Assembly (NCBI GenBank): GCA_025917655.1
Contig: CP084617.1
Span: 1,488,001-1,552,000, forward strand
Length of the DNA: 64,000 nt
Direction: 5' to 3'
Source: Chlorella sorokiniana
Taxonomy: Eukaryota; Chlorophyta; Trebouxiophyceae; Chlorellales; Chlorellaceae
The notes under the pieces were generated by a model. That model had not been told where the DNA came from. It saw only the letters and a program-made list of their open reading frames with translations, and ran no database searches. The first letter of the stretch is position 1. Every line of letters begins with the position of its first letter. This document shows positions 10,980 through 21,900 of the stretch, one piece after another. The translations under genes were made by a program, and so were the position numbers.

Positions 10980-13460
10980 TCACTTGAAGCCTGTGGTGAC
11001 GGGGAAGCCGCCCCAGGCGGAGGGCGCCGCCGCGGCCTCCCGCTTCACTCGCACTGCAGCCGGGCCGGGCGATGCGGCGGCGGTCTGGGTGCTTGCCGGC
11101 TCGCGCTTGGCCGTCACGCCCGCCGAGGCCAAAGGTGCAGAGGCGATGACCGGCGGGTTGAGGAATGGGGCGGCCCCAGAGCCCGACAGCCCGGCGAGCC
11201 ACTCAGGCGGCAGTTGGGAAGGGGCCGGGGCAGCAAACGAGGGCAACGTTGGCTTGGGGGAGCCGGCGGCGCGGCAAAGCTGGGAACTGGCAGTGCCGCC
11301 TGCTGCGGCTGCTGCTGCGCTGCCGGCAGCTGCGGCTGCACCGCTTCCATCAAGCCAGCCTGCTGCAGCAGCTGCAGCATGTGACCCAGCTGGGCAGGCG
11401 GCACCGCCGGCAGGCCCGACAGCGCTGCGAGCAGCTGCGCCAGCTGCGCCTGCTGCGCCTGCTCCCTCTGGAAAGCGAGCACGACATCCACAGCCGTCGC
11501 CGGCTGCACCACCCCGACGCCAGCAGCCCCTGCAGCAGCATCGCTGCGGGCGGGGGCAGCGCAGCTGCAGCCGCCGCCGCCACCGCTGCCGCCAGCGGGT
11601 CGCCTGCCGCGGGCTGCGGCGGCTGCGGGGGCTCAGGCACCGGCATGGGTGGCGGTGGCGGCCAGCTGGGGGCCGGATGCATCAGGGCGTCCAGGGGAGA
11701 GGGCTGACTGGCTGCCGCTGTGGCGCTCGAGGGCGGGGAGGGCGTCTGCCCTGCTGCCGCCTGCAGCCGCGCCTGCTGCGCCGCCTGTGCCTGCTCCTCC
11801 CGCACCTCCGCCTCCGCCGCTGCCAGCAGGTTGGACAGCAGGTTCCCCTCTTGCCCCTCAGCCCGCCCGCCTGGGGAGGCGCAGAGGGCGGCTGCCGCCG
11901 TGGCGGCGGGCGACGCCGATCGCGAGAGCGACACATCCTGCGCCAGCAAGGCCCCGGGGGAGGGAGGGGGAGGAAGAGCGGCGTGAGGGTAGGGTGAGAT
12001 CTGGGGCATGCAGGCTGTTGGTTTGGCGCTGGGCAGCCCTGCGCACTCCGCACCCCCGTCCAGCACCCACCAGCCGAGAGCCTCACCTGGTTTGCAGCCG
12101 GGGCTGGGTGGGGCGTGGCGGCCTGTTGGCACGGGGCCGGCCGGAAGGCAGGCCAGGGCTGGGTGCCGCCCTGCAGGGGTTCTGTCGCGGCGCCGGATGC
12201 CGCCAGGACCAACGCCGGCGAGGGCACAGCAGTCTCGGGCACCCCGCGTGCTGCCAGGAGGGCGTGCGCAGTGCCGCTCTGGCCCTCCACCTTCAGCCGC
12301 TTGTCTGGTGAGGCAGCGGCGGGTGCCGGCCGCCGCTCGCCGGCTTCACAGCCTGCGGCGGTAGGGAAGGCACGCACAGCCTTGGCGCAGTGGGCACGCC
12401 AGCGGCTCGCCACCAAACCGGCTGCCAGCCAGGCGCAGCACCGATCAGGCAGCACGCGGCAGCAGATCCCGGCTCGCTGGGAAGTGCAGGGGCCGCACCC
12501 GACAGCTCTTCGTCCCACTGCCAGCTGGTGGGGCGGCCCCCTTCCGCGGACTTGCGGCGCCGGATGGCGTGCTTGCGCAGGCGGTCGCGGCAGGAGCGGC
12601 GGGCGCCATTGAACCTGGCTATAGGATGGAATGTGCCGCACTGCGGAGAGGGCACAAGGGGAGAGGGGGAGTATGTGTGTGTGAGGGTGCGTATATGTGG
12701 GGGGGGTGAAGGGGGTCTGTGTGGGGCCCGCATGGGGGTTGCATGGCTTGAGGCAGAGCAGGCTGGGACAGGTAGGCCAGAGCACCCCACCCACAAAAGC
12801 AGGCTGGCAACGGGCGTCAGGCGGGCATTCTGCGCCGTGCAGAACTCAGGCCCTTGCCGGTTCTGGGCGCGCAGGCCCGCCCTGGCCTTGACGTTTTTTT
12901 CACCTGCTGGCAGAAGCGCTGCTCCTGGCCCTTGAGGTGGACTGAAAGCACGTCGCGATGCTGTGTGCAGATGCGGTAGCGCTGCGGGACGGGGGGACAG
13001 ACAGGCACAGCGCTAAGTTCTCATACCACCGATCTGCTCACATGCACATTAAATGAATTGGTAATAAAACTGCTATGCAGACTTTGGCAAGGCCATCATG
13101 CAGGGGGAGGCTGACAGACTTCGCCGCATGGCCACACCAGCGGTGCGGCGGCACCACAGAGCTTTGGTCTGCGGGCGCCGCCCGGGGCAAAGGCCGCCAG
13201 TCGGCAGCCGAACGCATTGCCCTCACCTGATAGTAGGCAGGCAGGTCTGCCAGCAGCAAGCCGCAGACTTGGCACGCTTTGGTCTTGGCGGGACGCCCTG
13301 GCTTCCTGCGCTGCGGTGCCGCCGACTCCGAAGCAGGTCCAGTTTGGGTACTGTGATTTGAGTTGCTGGCGGCAAAGAGAATCGATGGAAGAGGGTCGCA
13401 GGGCTGGATGGGTGCTGCGGGGGTTTGGCGCGGTGGATGCGGGTTCGCAGAGCCTTCCAT
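10980..13460 (-). CDS. SBP-box (SQUAMOSA promoter-binding) transcription factor
   Basis: Nuclear transcription factor whose SBP domain binds GTAC-core DNA. Exons: 13460-13227, 12981-12904, 12640-12087 and 11937 to the stop at 10980. The SBP domain is built from exons 1-3: CQVCGLLLADLPAYYQ, then RYRICTQHRDVLSVHLKGQ and EQRFCQQ, then CGTFHPIARFNGARRSC followed by the basic RDRLRKHAIRRRK nuclear-localisation segment. The second zinc site (CQQC, H, C) is intact. The first zinc site has C-x2-C where most SBP domains have C-x4-C. The long C-terminal half is Ala/Gln/Pro-rich and low complexity, with a VKRE sumoylation-like motif near the end. Start: ATG at 13460 is the first in-frame ATG of exon 1. 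Frame joins inside the low-complexity exon 4 are less certain. It is divergent from the methyltransferase gene. Confidence 0.9.
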
Positions 13461-13962
13461 AGCCCCCAGAACGTGGATATTATTGCCAATGGGGCTGCTG
13501 TATGCCGACCAGGCCAGGAGGCTGCCGCGCGGGCTCCCAACCGGAAGAGAGTGTAGAGCCCTTACACGCACTTTATGCTACCGGTGATGTGCGCATTGCA
13601 TCAGGGGGCAAAGTAATGGAGATAGGCTGCGCGTGCCTCGGAATACGGGCCAGAACCGTGTGCAGGGCAGGACACCTGCATGCAGGACACGCTCTGATGA
13701 CACAGATCTCTCCAGCCTCTTCATCCCGATCCTCGGCATCCTCGGGATCTAACGCTTTCATTTTTCCCGCAGCAAGCTGGTACCCAGGCTTCTGAGACCT
13801 TGCCAAGTTGTAGCCGTGGATCGACCAATCGAGCGTTTCAACCGCCGCTCAACGTGTCCTTCAATTGCGAGAGCCAGCCGACACGGCAGCCGACAGCGCC
13901 CCACACCCCGCTGCCGCCGCTGCCGGCCGCTGCCGACGCTTTCACTCTTTCGCTGGCCCGTG
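13461..13962. promoter_or_regulatory. Divergent promoter region, SBP gene / MTQ2 gene
   Basis: About 500 bp separate the two outward-facing start codons. I see no gene inside and no clear TATA box; shared regulation is possible but not shown. Confidence 0.4.
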
Positions 13963-15551
13963 ATGATTGCCAGCATCAAAAAGACGTGCTTCCACAAGGA
14001 CGTGTATGAGCCTGCTGAGGTGGGCGAGGGTAGCATCGCAAAGGCTTGCCTGTCGACGCCGCTGCAGCGATCTGCGCATGGCATGGGCAAGATGTCCAAA
14101 GGTGTCAGCTAGCACCTTCGAAACACCACCCGGCCCAGCAGCAGTAATTGGACCCTGCAGGACAGCTTTGCGCTGGTCGACGCCCTCGCCCTGGAAGCTG
14201 GAGCCTGGCGGCAGCACCCGCCACGCCTGTGAGCGCCGCCGGCAGCCGCACCACAGTCGTCGCTCTGCTTCAACCGCATGCGCAGCAGCTTGCCTGCCTG
14301 CCTGCACTGCGGGTGAGGCAAGCAGCGGTCATCGAAGCTGCTGCACGCATGTTCGCCCTGCAATCGTCGTCTGCAGGTGCTTGGAGGTGGGGTGCGGCAC
14401 GGGCTACGTAATCACGTCGCTGGCGCTGCTGCTGCGCCAGCTCGGAGCGGCGGCCCGCCTGCTGGCCACAGACGTCAACGCTGCGGCTGCAGCTGCCACG
14501 GCGGCCACGCTGGCAGCGCACGGGGTGAAGGACTTGCCGCGCCCCTGCCAGGCTGCCCTCTGCCATGCATGCAGCTGCCCTGGGCCTCTGGCCTGGTGCT
14601 TGCACAGCTGGAGGCCCCCAGGCTGGCGCTGTGTGCCATGCGCGCCTCGCCCTCCCGAGCTGCCGCTGAGCCGTCAGCGCCTGCTGCCGCATGTGTGTGC
14701 AGGTGCGGGAGCGCGTGGATGTGCTGCTGTGCGACCTCGCCTCCGCGCTGCTGCCTGCGCTGGAGGGGGCGGTGGACCTGCTGGTGAGCTGGCGTTGCAG
14801 CAGCCGCCGCTTTGGTGCTGCTGGCCTGCCCCCTCCCCTCCCAGCCGCCCGCTGTGGACGGTTGGCAGGGGAGGGGATTGCTGTGGATGGCTGTGAGCTG
14901 CTGCTGGCAGCTCCATCCACCCCGCAGGTGTTCAACCCCCTACGTGCCCACCCCAGACGAAGAGGTGGCCCGCGGCGGCCTGGCGGCGGCCTGGGCCGGC
15001 GGTGCTCGCGGACGCGCGGTCGTCGACCGCCTGCTGCCGCTCGTGCCGAGCCTGCTGTCGCCGCGGGGGAGATGTTCCTTGTGGCTGTGCATGAGAACGA
15101 TCCCGAAGGTGGGCTGTGGGGACAGCACCGGGGCAACAGCAGCAGGGGTACGACGTCACGTAGAGCCAGCAGCCGAGACCGGCCGCTTGCCCCGTGGGCT
15201 GTGCTGCGTCGTGGCTGCCTGCAACCAGCCGTGGATGTAGCGAGCAAACCCGCTGAAGGCAGTGGCTGGAAGGGCGGGGCGGGTGGGCACACGCGCAGGA
15301 GCCTGCACCGCTGTGCAGCCGGAATGGCGACGCGGCGCTTGCGGCGGTGCCCCATGCGCACGCAGCTGGCGCCGCTCACTTGAGGGCGAGGCCTGGCAGC
15401 GGCCCAGCATTTTGCCCCCCCATGCCCCTGCGGTGCAGAGCTGATGTCTCTGATGAGGGCGGCAGGGCTTGAGGCACGCGTGGCGCTGCAGCGCAGGGCC
15501 GACGAGGAGCAGCTCACCATCCTGCACTTCCGGCGGACTCCACAGGGCTGA
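13963..15551 (+). CDS. MTQ2: Release-factor glutamine methyltransferase, Mtq2/HemK2/N6AMT1-like
   Basis: SAM-dependent methyltransferase of the family that methylates the GGQ glutamine of eRF1, normally with a Trm112 partner. Exons: 13963-14019, 14161-14228, 14377-14524, 14703-14783, 14928-15108 and 15439-15551; all joins keep phase. Motifs in order: [28 protein letters not shown] (SAM-binding motif I), LLATDVN, then [51 protein letters not shown] and [18 protein letters not shown]. In exon 5 the catalytic NPPY motif falls on a C5 run (14936-14940), which shifts the frame; a G5 run at 15065-15069 shifts it back. The literal translation therefore stays open but reads nonsense for about 45 residues in between. 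Errors at the two runs are the simplest explanation; loss of function is the alternative. Confidence 0.9.
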
Positions 15552-15775
15552 AATGCGGCCCTGGCCAGCACGAATTGAGGCAGGGGGTGCCAGCGCGAAT
15601 GCTCCCATGTGCATGCCGCCGTATCCCCTCTTGCTGTCTTGGAGCAACATAATCTGCTTGGCACGCTGGATTGCGTGGTTTGCAATCTGTGCCACGAGCA
15701 CCCATCGACAACGCATGGTCCCTCCAGGTACAGCTTCCTTGCATGATTTGTTTTATTCAACTCTTAGTTGATGTT

Positions 15776-15780
15776 TGTAA
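15776..15780 (+). terminator. Candidate TGTAA poly(A) signal after MTQ2
   Basis: TGTAA lies about 225 bp past the MTQ2 stop in a locally AT-richer stretch. From 15552 to 16744 I see no other gene; the unknown 5' exon of the UBE2W-like gene should lie somewhere near 16.3-16.7 kb. Confidence 0.4.
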
Positions 15781-16744
15781 TCAACCCTTGGTGCTTGTCC
15801 TTGAGTTCAATGTGCTAACGTGCACTCGCGTCCTCCACCAACCAATCCTCCCAGAGCGGAACATTCCACATGCAGAAACACTCCCGTTCTGAAGGCACTT
15901 GCGTGATGCTCAGTGTGTTGCATACCCGTTTCCTGTTCAACGCCCCTCACGTGTCACGGATGTGCTCGCAATTTTGGTGAGCGGTCTGTGGATCCTGACT
16001 GGCCTGTGCCGCGGACTGTCAACACCGCTGCGGCACTGTGTCCATGCAGCTTTGGGCAAGTCTTCATGTTCATGTGAAACTCAACAAGAACAGAATCGAT
16101 CTCACCTGCGTGCCGTCAAGAAAGGCTTTGTAACGGCTAGGACTGCTGTTCCTGCTGTAGGAACAGAGCGACGAGCGGGGTGCAGGCGGCACTGCCAGGC
16201 TGGCTCACCTCTCCACGCCTGAAAGGTCCGCACAAGCTATGCCAGCACCTGCACGCTCCATAGTCAACTAAAGTCCATCCAGCAACCCAGCGTCCCTGCC
16301 TAGAGAGTCGCCGAAGCTGTGGCCAAGAAGACTGAGGCGATCGGGGGCTGAGTGGCACCCAGTGTTGGCAAGCAGCGTAGTCAAGGAATAAAGGACGTGC
16401 CGAGGGTGGGCAGGAGCACCAGCAGTAGGCAGGATGAGCAGAAGTCCCACGGCAGTAGCGCAGCGGCGGATACAGGCAAGAACCTTCGAACTCATATGCA
16501 ACGAGTATGCTGTGCAGGCTGCCAAGCCGCCGGGCCGCATCCCAATCCTCAGCACAGCCGCCCCCTGTGGCGGCTGGTTGACGGGTCCTCTTCTGCCGAC
16601 CTTGTCATGCCGCCCTCAGTCAGCTGCTATCTGCAAGCTGACCGAAAGGGAGGCCGCAAAGTGTAGGCTGACCGGCCTGCAGCCACGCTCACCTGTACCT
16701 TAAAGGCTGCGTCGTTGTTGCCGCCCCTACTGCCGCCGCCGCAG

Positions 16745-18617
16745 AGCGAGCTGCGTGACTGGCTGCAGCACCCGCCCGATGGCTGCCGCCTGCTGCAGTA
16801 CGACGACTTGAGCAGCTGGGTGATTGAGCTGCAGGGGCCAGAGAGCCCCTGCCAGCCGCAGCTGTATGTGGGTGAGAACGCCGCCGCCTGCCTGCTGCCC
16901 CGCTCCAAGGCGTCAGCCTGCCTGCCCAAGCCTTGCTCGCCCTGCTGCGGCACCTGCATCAAGCCGGTTTGTGGCAGCTCGCCGGTCTTAAAAGTGCAAA
17001 GGATGCCCACTCGCCTTCCAACCCAGCCCATTCATCCACCCCCCATCCACACCACCACCCCTCCTCTCTCCTCCCTCCCTGCGGTACCAGGCGAGACGTA
17101 CCGCCTTCGCGTGGTGTTCAGCGAGCGATACCCGCTGGAGCCGCCGGAGGTCACCTTTGTGCCGCCCTCACCCGTTCACCCCCACATCTACTCCAACGGC
17201 CACATCTGCCTGGACATACTGTGAGCTGCAGCGGCTGCAGCGGCGTTCACAAAAATCACATATGCTGCGGGGGACGTGGTGAACCGGCCGTCCTGCCTCC
17301 TACTGGGGGAAGGGTCTGCATGCGCGGGTGGCACCCAGCTGCTGGCTGCCGTGCCGAGCCGCTGGGTGGCGGCATGGCAGCCTGGCATGGCAGCGGAGGG
17401 GCGGTTGGCCCTGGCCCGTGCGGCTGCCTGCCCCTGAACGAGCCTCGCTTGACGCCCTTCCCAACCACGACCCCACGCCTGCCTGAGCAGCGCGGCTCCC
17501 TGGCCTCTCCCTCCATCCGCAAACCCGCCCACCCGCCCCTCCATCCCGCAGATACGACGGGCACAACGGCGGGTGGAGCCCTGCACTGACAATCAACAAG
17601 GTGGCCCTCAGCCTACGCAGGTGGGTGCGTGGGTGGCGCACGACGTATGATCATGCCGGGCTGCCAAGCAGGCGCCAGCTGCACGAGGGGATTGCCGCTC
17701 CAGCTGCGGCGATGGCCATTCACTCCCAGCCAGCACTTTATTCCACCCAGCTGTGCGTGCTGGACCCCCCTTGCACCTGACACCTCCCCCCCCACCCCTG
17801 GCAGCATGCTTGCCTCCAATACTGACCGCCGGCGGCCGCCAGGTGACGCCGACTACTGTGCGCGCATGCGGGGCCGCTCACCAAAAGAGACGCGGTGCGT
17901 GGCAGCGAAGCGGGAAGGGGAGGGTGGGGTGGGGGCGCGGGCCTGCCACTCGGCTTCGCCCTGCAGTCGTGAGGAGGGCAGCCCAACAAGCCCACGGTTC
18001 AAATCCTAGAGCCAGCACCCACCCAAGTGTGTGTGCTGCGTGGTACTGCCCTCCTGCTGCCCTGCTGCAGATGGGAGTTTGATGACGAAAAATCTGAGGG
18101 CTTGCTCACGGCACAACCCTGCTTGTGGCGCCATAATGCTGATGGCGCCACCCTGCCACCCGGCCACGCCAGCCCTTGCTGGCCTCCTGGTGGCGGTCTG
18201 GGACTCAAGCCGCACCCGCCCCCCCCTGCCTTGCGCCCCTGCAGCTGTGTCGCTGCCACAGCGGGGGCCCTCTGCACTTCGTCCCTTCTGTCACGTCCAG
18301 CTCATTCGTCTTGCGCATCACTGCCCGCACCCTGTGTACCCTCGTTGGCTGTTGGGAGCAGGTTGCACCGGAGTGAGGACCAGGCTGTGGCCCCTCTTGA
18401 TACTGTGCCCTGGCTCTGGGGCTGGCCAACTCGACGGCTTTCTGGTCCTCAGCACCCCACCCCAGGAGTGTCGTGCTGCGGAGGCAGGTCAAGAGCTTGC
18501 CGCGTTCCTGCACCCCCTCTGCCTGTGCTGACTGGTGGGCACCCTCCCCAGGCGCAGCCGCCGGAAGCTGCGCAGCCCGCTGCTGCCGCCTCTCACGCTC
18601 TCATGCCTGGCATCTGA
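16745..18617 (+). CDS. Ubiquitin-conjugating enzyme E2, UBE2W/plant UBC15-18-like (5' end not found)
   Basis: E2 enzyme of the UBE2W group, which can ubiquitinate protein N-termini. Exons: 16745-16871, 17091-17220, 17552-17620, 17805-17894 and 18071 onward, all phase-consistent. Motifs: SELRDWLQHPPDGC, then YRLRVVFSERYPLEPPEVTF, then the active-site segment HPHIYSNGHICLDIL (catalytic Cys), LYDGHNGGWSPALTINKVAL, SMLASNTDRRRPPGDADY and SPKETRWEFDDEK. In relatives the protein ends soon after W.FHDD. Here the frame stays open about 180 more residues of Pro/Cys-rich, unrelated sequence to 18617, so the true end may come earlier through an unseen exon. The N-terminal exon with the start codon was not identified. 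Confidence 0.85.
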
Positions 18618-18935
18618 GCCTGCAGCAGAGTGAGGGCTATTTGCGGATTGCATGCACGGTGCGAACAGAGGGGGAGCAGCAAACGAACAAAGAGTGCGGG
18701 TGGAAGGGGGGGCAGGCCCCGCTCTCACGAAGAGCAGGTAAGGGGAAGGAGTGTAGTCAGCGGCGGGACAGGCCCGCGGCAGCAGGGAGGGAGCATGCAC
18801 AAGGGCTCCCCAGCAAAGCAAGGGGGCTCGCAGGCAGCGCAGCCGCGGAGCCGGGAGGGGGCGGCCAGGCCGTCACGAGGGGAGGGGGCGGCCGTGGGGC
18901 CGCCGTGGCACTGCAGGGCACCGCACGGTACCGCT

Positions 18936-21900
18936 CAGTACTCGTCGGAGCCGTCGCCCTTGGTGATGATGTCCCGGAAGGAGCCGCCGCCCGGGATCAT
19001 GGGCAGCACGTGCTGGATGTGGGGCACCATCACGTCCAGCAGGTAGGGGCCCGGCGTGTCCAGCATCTCGCGGATGGCAGCCCTGCGTTTGGGGGGGATA
19101 CAGTGGTGTGTGTGTGTGTGTGTTTTGCATCCCAGATATCAAACAAAGAATTTGGCGTGTGCATTGTAAGGCGGGAGGGTCAAGGGAGAAGAGGGGCGGC
19201 ATGTGCATTGTGGAGAGAGTAAGGGGTGCGAACGGTGGAGGGGAGAACGAAAGACTGGATGGCTGGGGCTGGGGCCCAGCAATGCGCGAGGTGGCGGTCA
19301 CAGGGAGCGGAAGGCTGGAAATGAGGCACGACCGCTAGAAGAACTGGGGTCCGTGGAAAAGCACGGGCCAGCATGTAAAGGAGGGCACCCGCTCCAGCAC
19401 CCCTTCCTGCTCACCGCAGCTCCTCGGGCTTGCGCACGCGCTGGCGGGCACGCCAAACGCCGCCGCCATGGTCACAAAGTCGGGAAGATGTCCTTCTCCT
19501 CCCCGCTCTCCTGATAGTCACCCTCCTGCGGTACAAAGCGGTACAACACGGGCAAGACATCGTCAGCAGACTGGCGGTAAGCAGAGCCCAAAACATTGTG
19601 TGGCGGACGCTGGCGCCGGCCAGGCACCGGCACCTCGGCACGCAGGCTGGCAGCCCCCGCTGCGCCCTGAAAACCGTGGGTGAGGGCAGCTGCAGGCGGT
19701 CTCAGCCTCACCTTGCGGCCCAGGTAGGTGTGTGCGCGGTTGCCCTTGTAGAAGCGATCCTCCCACTGCAGGCAGCGCGGGGAGGAGGGTGCAGCCAGGG
19801 TTAAGAATGGTTGCCAGGGCGGGCAGGCAGGCGAGATGCCACAAAGCCAGCATGGCGCAGCCCCCTGCCGCGCCTGCCCCTGCCCCTGCCCCTGCCACGT
19901 CGTCCGCCCTGGGGGAGCGCTTGCTGGCAGCCTGGCAGCCAGGGAGCCTGCCAGGGATGCTGCCTGCCACTTGCTTGGGCAACGTCCGCCGTGCAGCCAC
20001 GCCATGCCGTGGCGCCCTCCCAGCCAGCAGTGCCAGCTTGCGGCACACTCTCCACCCTGCGTCCCCCGGGAGTTTTTGGCCCCCACCTGCACCACCATGC
20101 CCAGGTGTTGGTTGTTGAGGATGAAGACCTTGGTGGCCAGCCCCTCCACGGCGGCGGTGGCCAGCTCCTGGCAGTTCATGATGAAGCTGCGGGGAAGTTT
20201 GGGGGGTGGGGGTGGGGGTTGGGGGGGTGGAGGGGCAGTGTTGGTGTGCGGTCTTAACAGTGGCGATGGGTGTGGGTGTGGGTGGGGGCCGCCGCGAGGG
20301 TCAAATCAGTCTCGAGTCAGACACAACAAGCTTCCTGCTGACTTAAACAGCGCAGCGTCCAGGCACAGCAAGTTTGCAATGGGCAAAGAGCCGCGCGCCC
20401 GCCAGACAACTGTGGCCGCCTCGCCACAGGCGCAGCAGCATGCCCTAACAGGGCTCCCTCGGCGCTCTGCGGCAGCCCACCTGCCGTCGCCGTCGATGTC
20501 CACAACCACCTTGGCTGGCCGCCCGTCCTGCCGTCAAACGCAGCGGCGGCGCCCAGGGCTGCAGCCAACGCGGGAGCCGGGACACGCGCGCTCGACACAC
20601 ACCGCTGGCCAGACGGGGCAATCCACATCATGCAGTTAACCGGGAGCGCATCGCGCGCACCCCTGCATAAGGTCCACAGGCAGGAGCGCGGCGGCCTCAC
20701 CAGAGGGCAGGCCGAAGCCCATGGAGCCGAGGCCGCCCGAGGTGACCCAGCGGCGCGGCTCGCGGAACTTGTAGAACTGGGCCGCCCACATCTGGTGCTG
20801 GCCCACCCCCGTCGTCACAACCGCCTCGCCCCGCGTCTCCTCGTACAGCACCTGCGGCACATGCGGTGTGTGTGTGTGTGTGCGTGTGTGCGTGTGCAGG
20901 AGCGACAGGGAAACATAAGGAGTGACAAGCGGCCTCACAACATGGCCTGCATGCCAGTCCCCGCTCACCCACTGTGGCCCGCCCTGCCCCCCACACACCA
21001 CCACCACCACCACACACACATGCAACAAAAGGAGACCCCACATCCACCCCCCGCCGCACCTCGATGGCCCACTGAGGCATGATGACGTCGTCGCGGTGGG
21101 GGTACCCCAGCGGCTGCTCCTCCTTCACCGCCATCACCTCCGCCACCCAGTCGGCGTACTGCGGCGGGGATGGGGACAAGGCAACAGGTGTGGGAGAGGA
21201 TGGTGTGCGACGGGAGGGAGGGACGCTAGTTGGACGGGCTGAGCCGGAGTACAGGCGAGGCATGCCGAGCAGCCCAATAAAAGTCGCTCCATGGTCGCGC
21301 TCTGCTCTCCACGCAAGTAAAGCAGACAAGCAACCAAGCAGAGCCCATCCTGGAGGCTTGTTTCCGAGGCAGGTCCATCTCGCCTTCCCCCAACAACACC
21401 ACACACAGCACATGCAGTCAACGAAACCGCACGCAGCACACGCAGCCGCGCCGCCCACGCGCCCACCTTGCTCTGGTCAATCGGCTGCTCCGCCAGCAGG
21501 CGGTTGAGCCCCTGCAGGGCGGGCTTGATGTCGGAGCAGACGGGGACGTGGGCATCCTTGTTCTTGTCGATCTCCGCGGGGTCGATGTCGATGTGCACGA
21601 TGCGCGCGTTGGCGGCAAACGCCTCCAGCTTGCCTGCTCGGGCCCGGGGGAGGGGGAGGGGCACGTGTGGGTGAGTAGGGCCAGAAAGGGGGTGGGAGGG
21701 GGAGGGGGGGGCATGTTTGTGGGGGTGGGTGGGTTTGGGGGCAATGCATGTGTGCGTGTGCGTGCGTGTGAAAGATGTCGGGGGTCTAGGGTGGTGGAAC
21801 AGGGCTGGGCAGGGAAGCGGGGCCCGCAGACCCGCCCCAAGGAAGGGGCGCAGAGCGAGCAGCTTTCGGGCTGGCCGCGCGGGCGAGCATGGCAGGCACG

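Noticed and set aside
14928-15108. Programmed frameshifting as the cause of in-exon frame changes
   Set aside because: The shifts occur in many unrelated genes, at different motifs, with no shared slippery site or structure. Missing bases at homopolymers are simpler.
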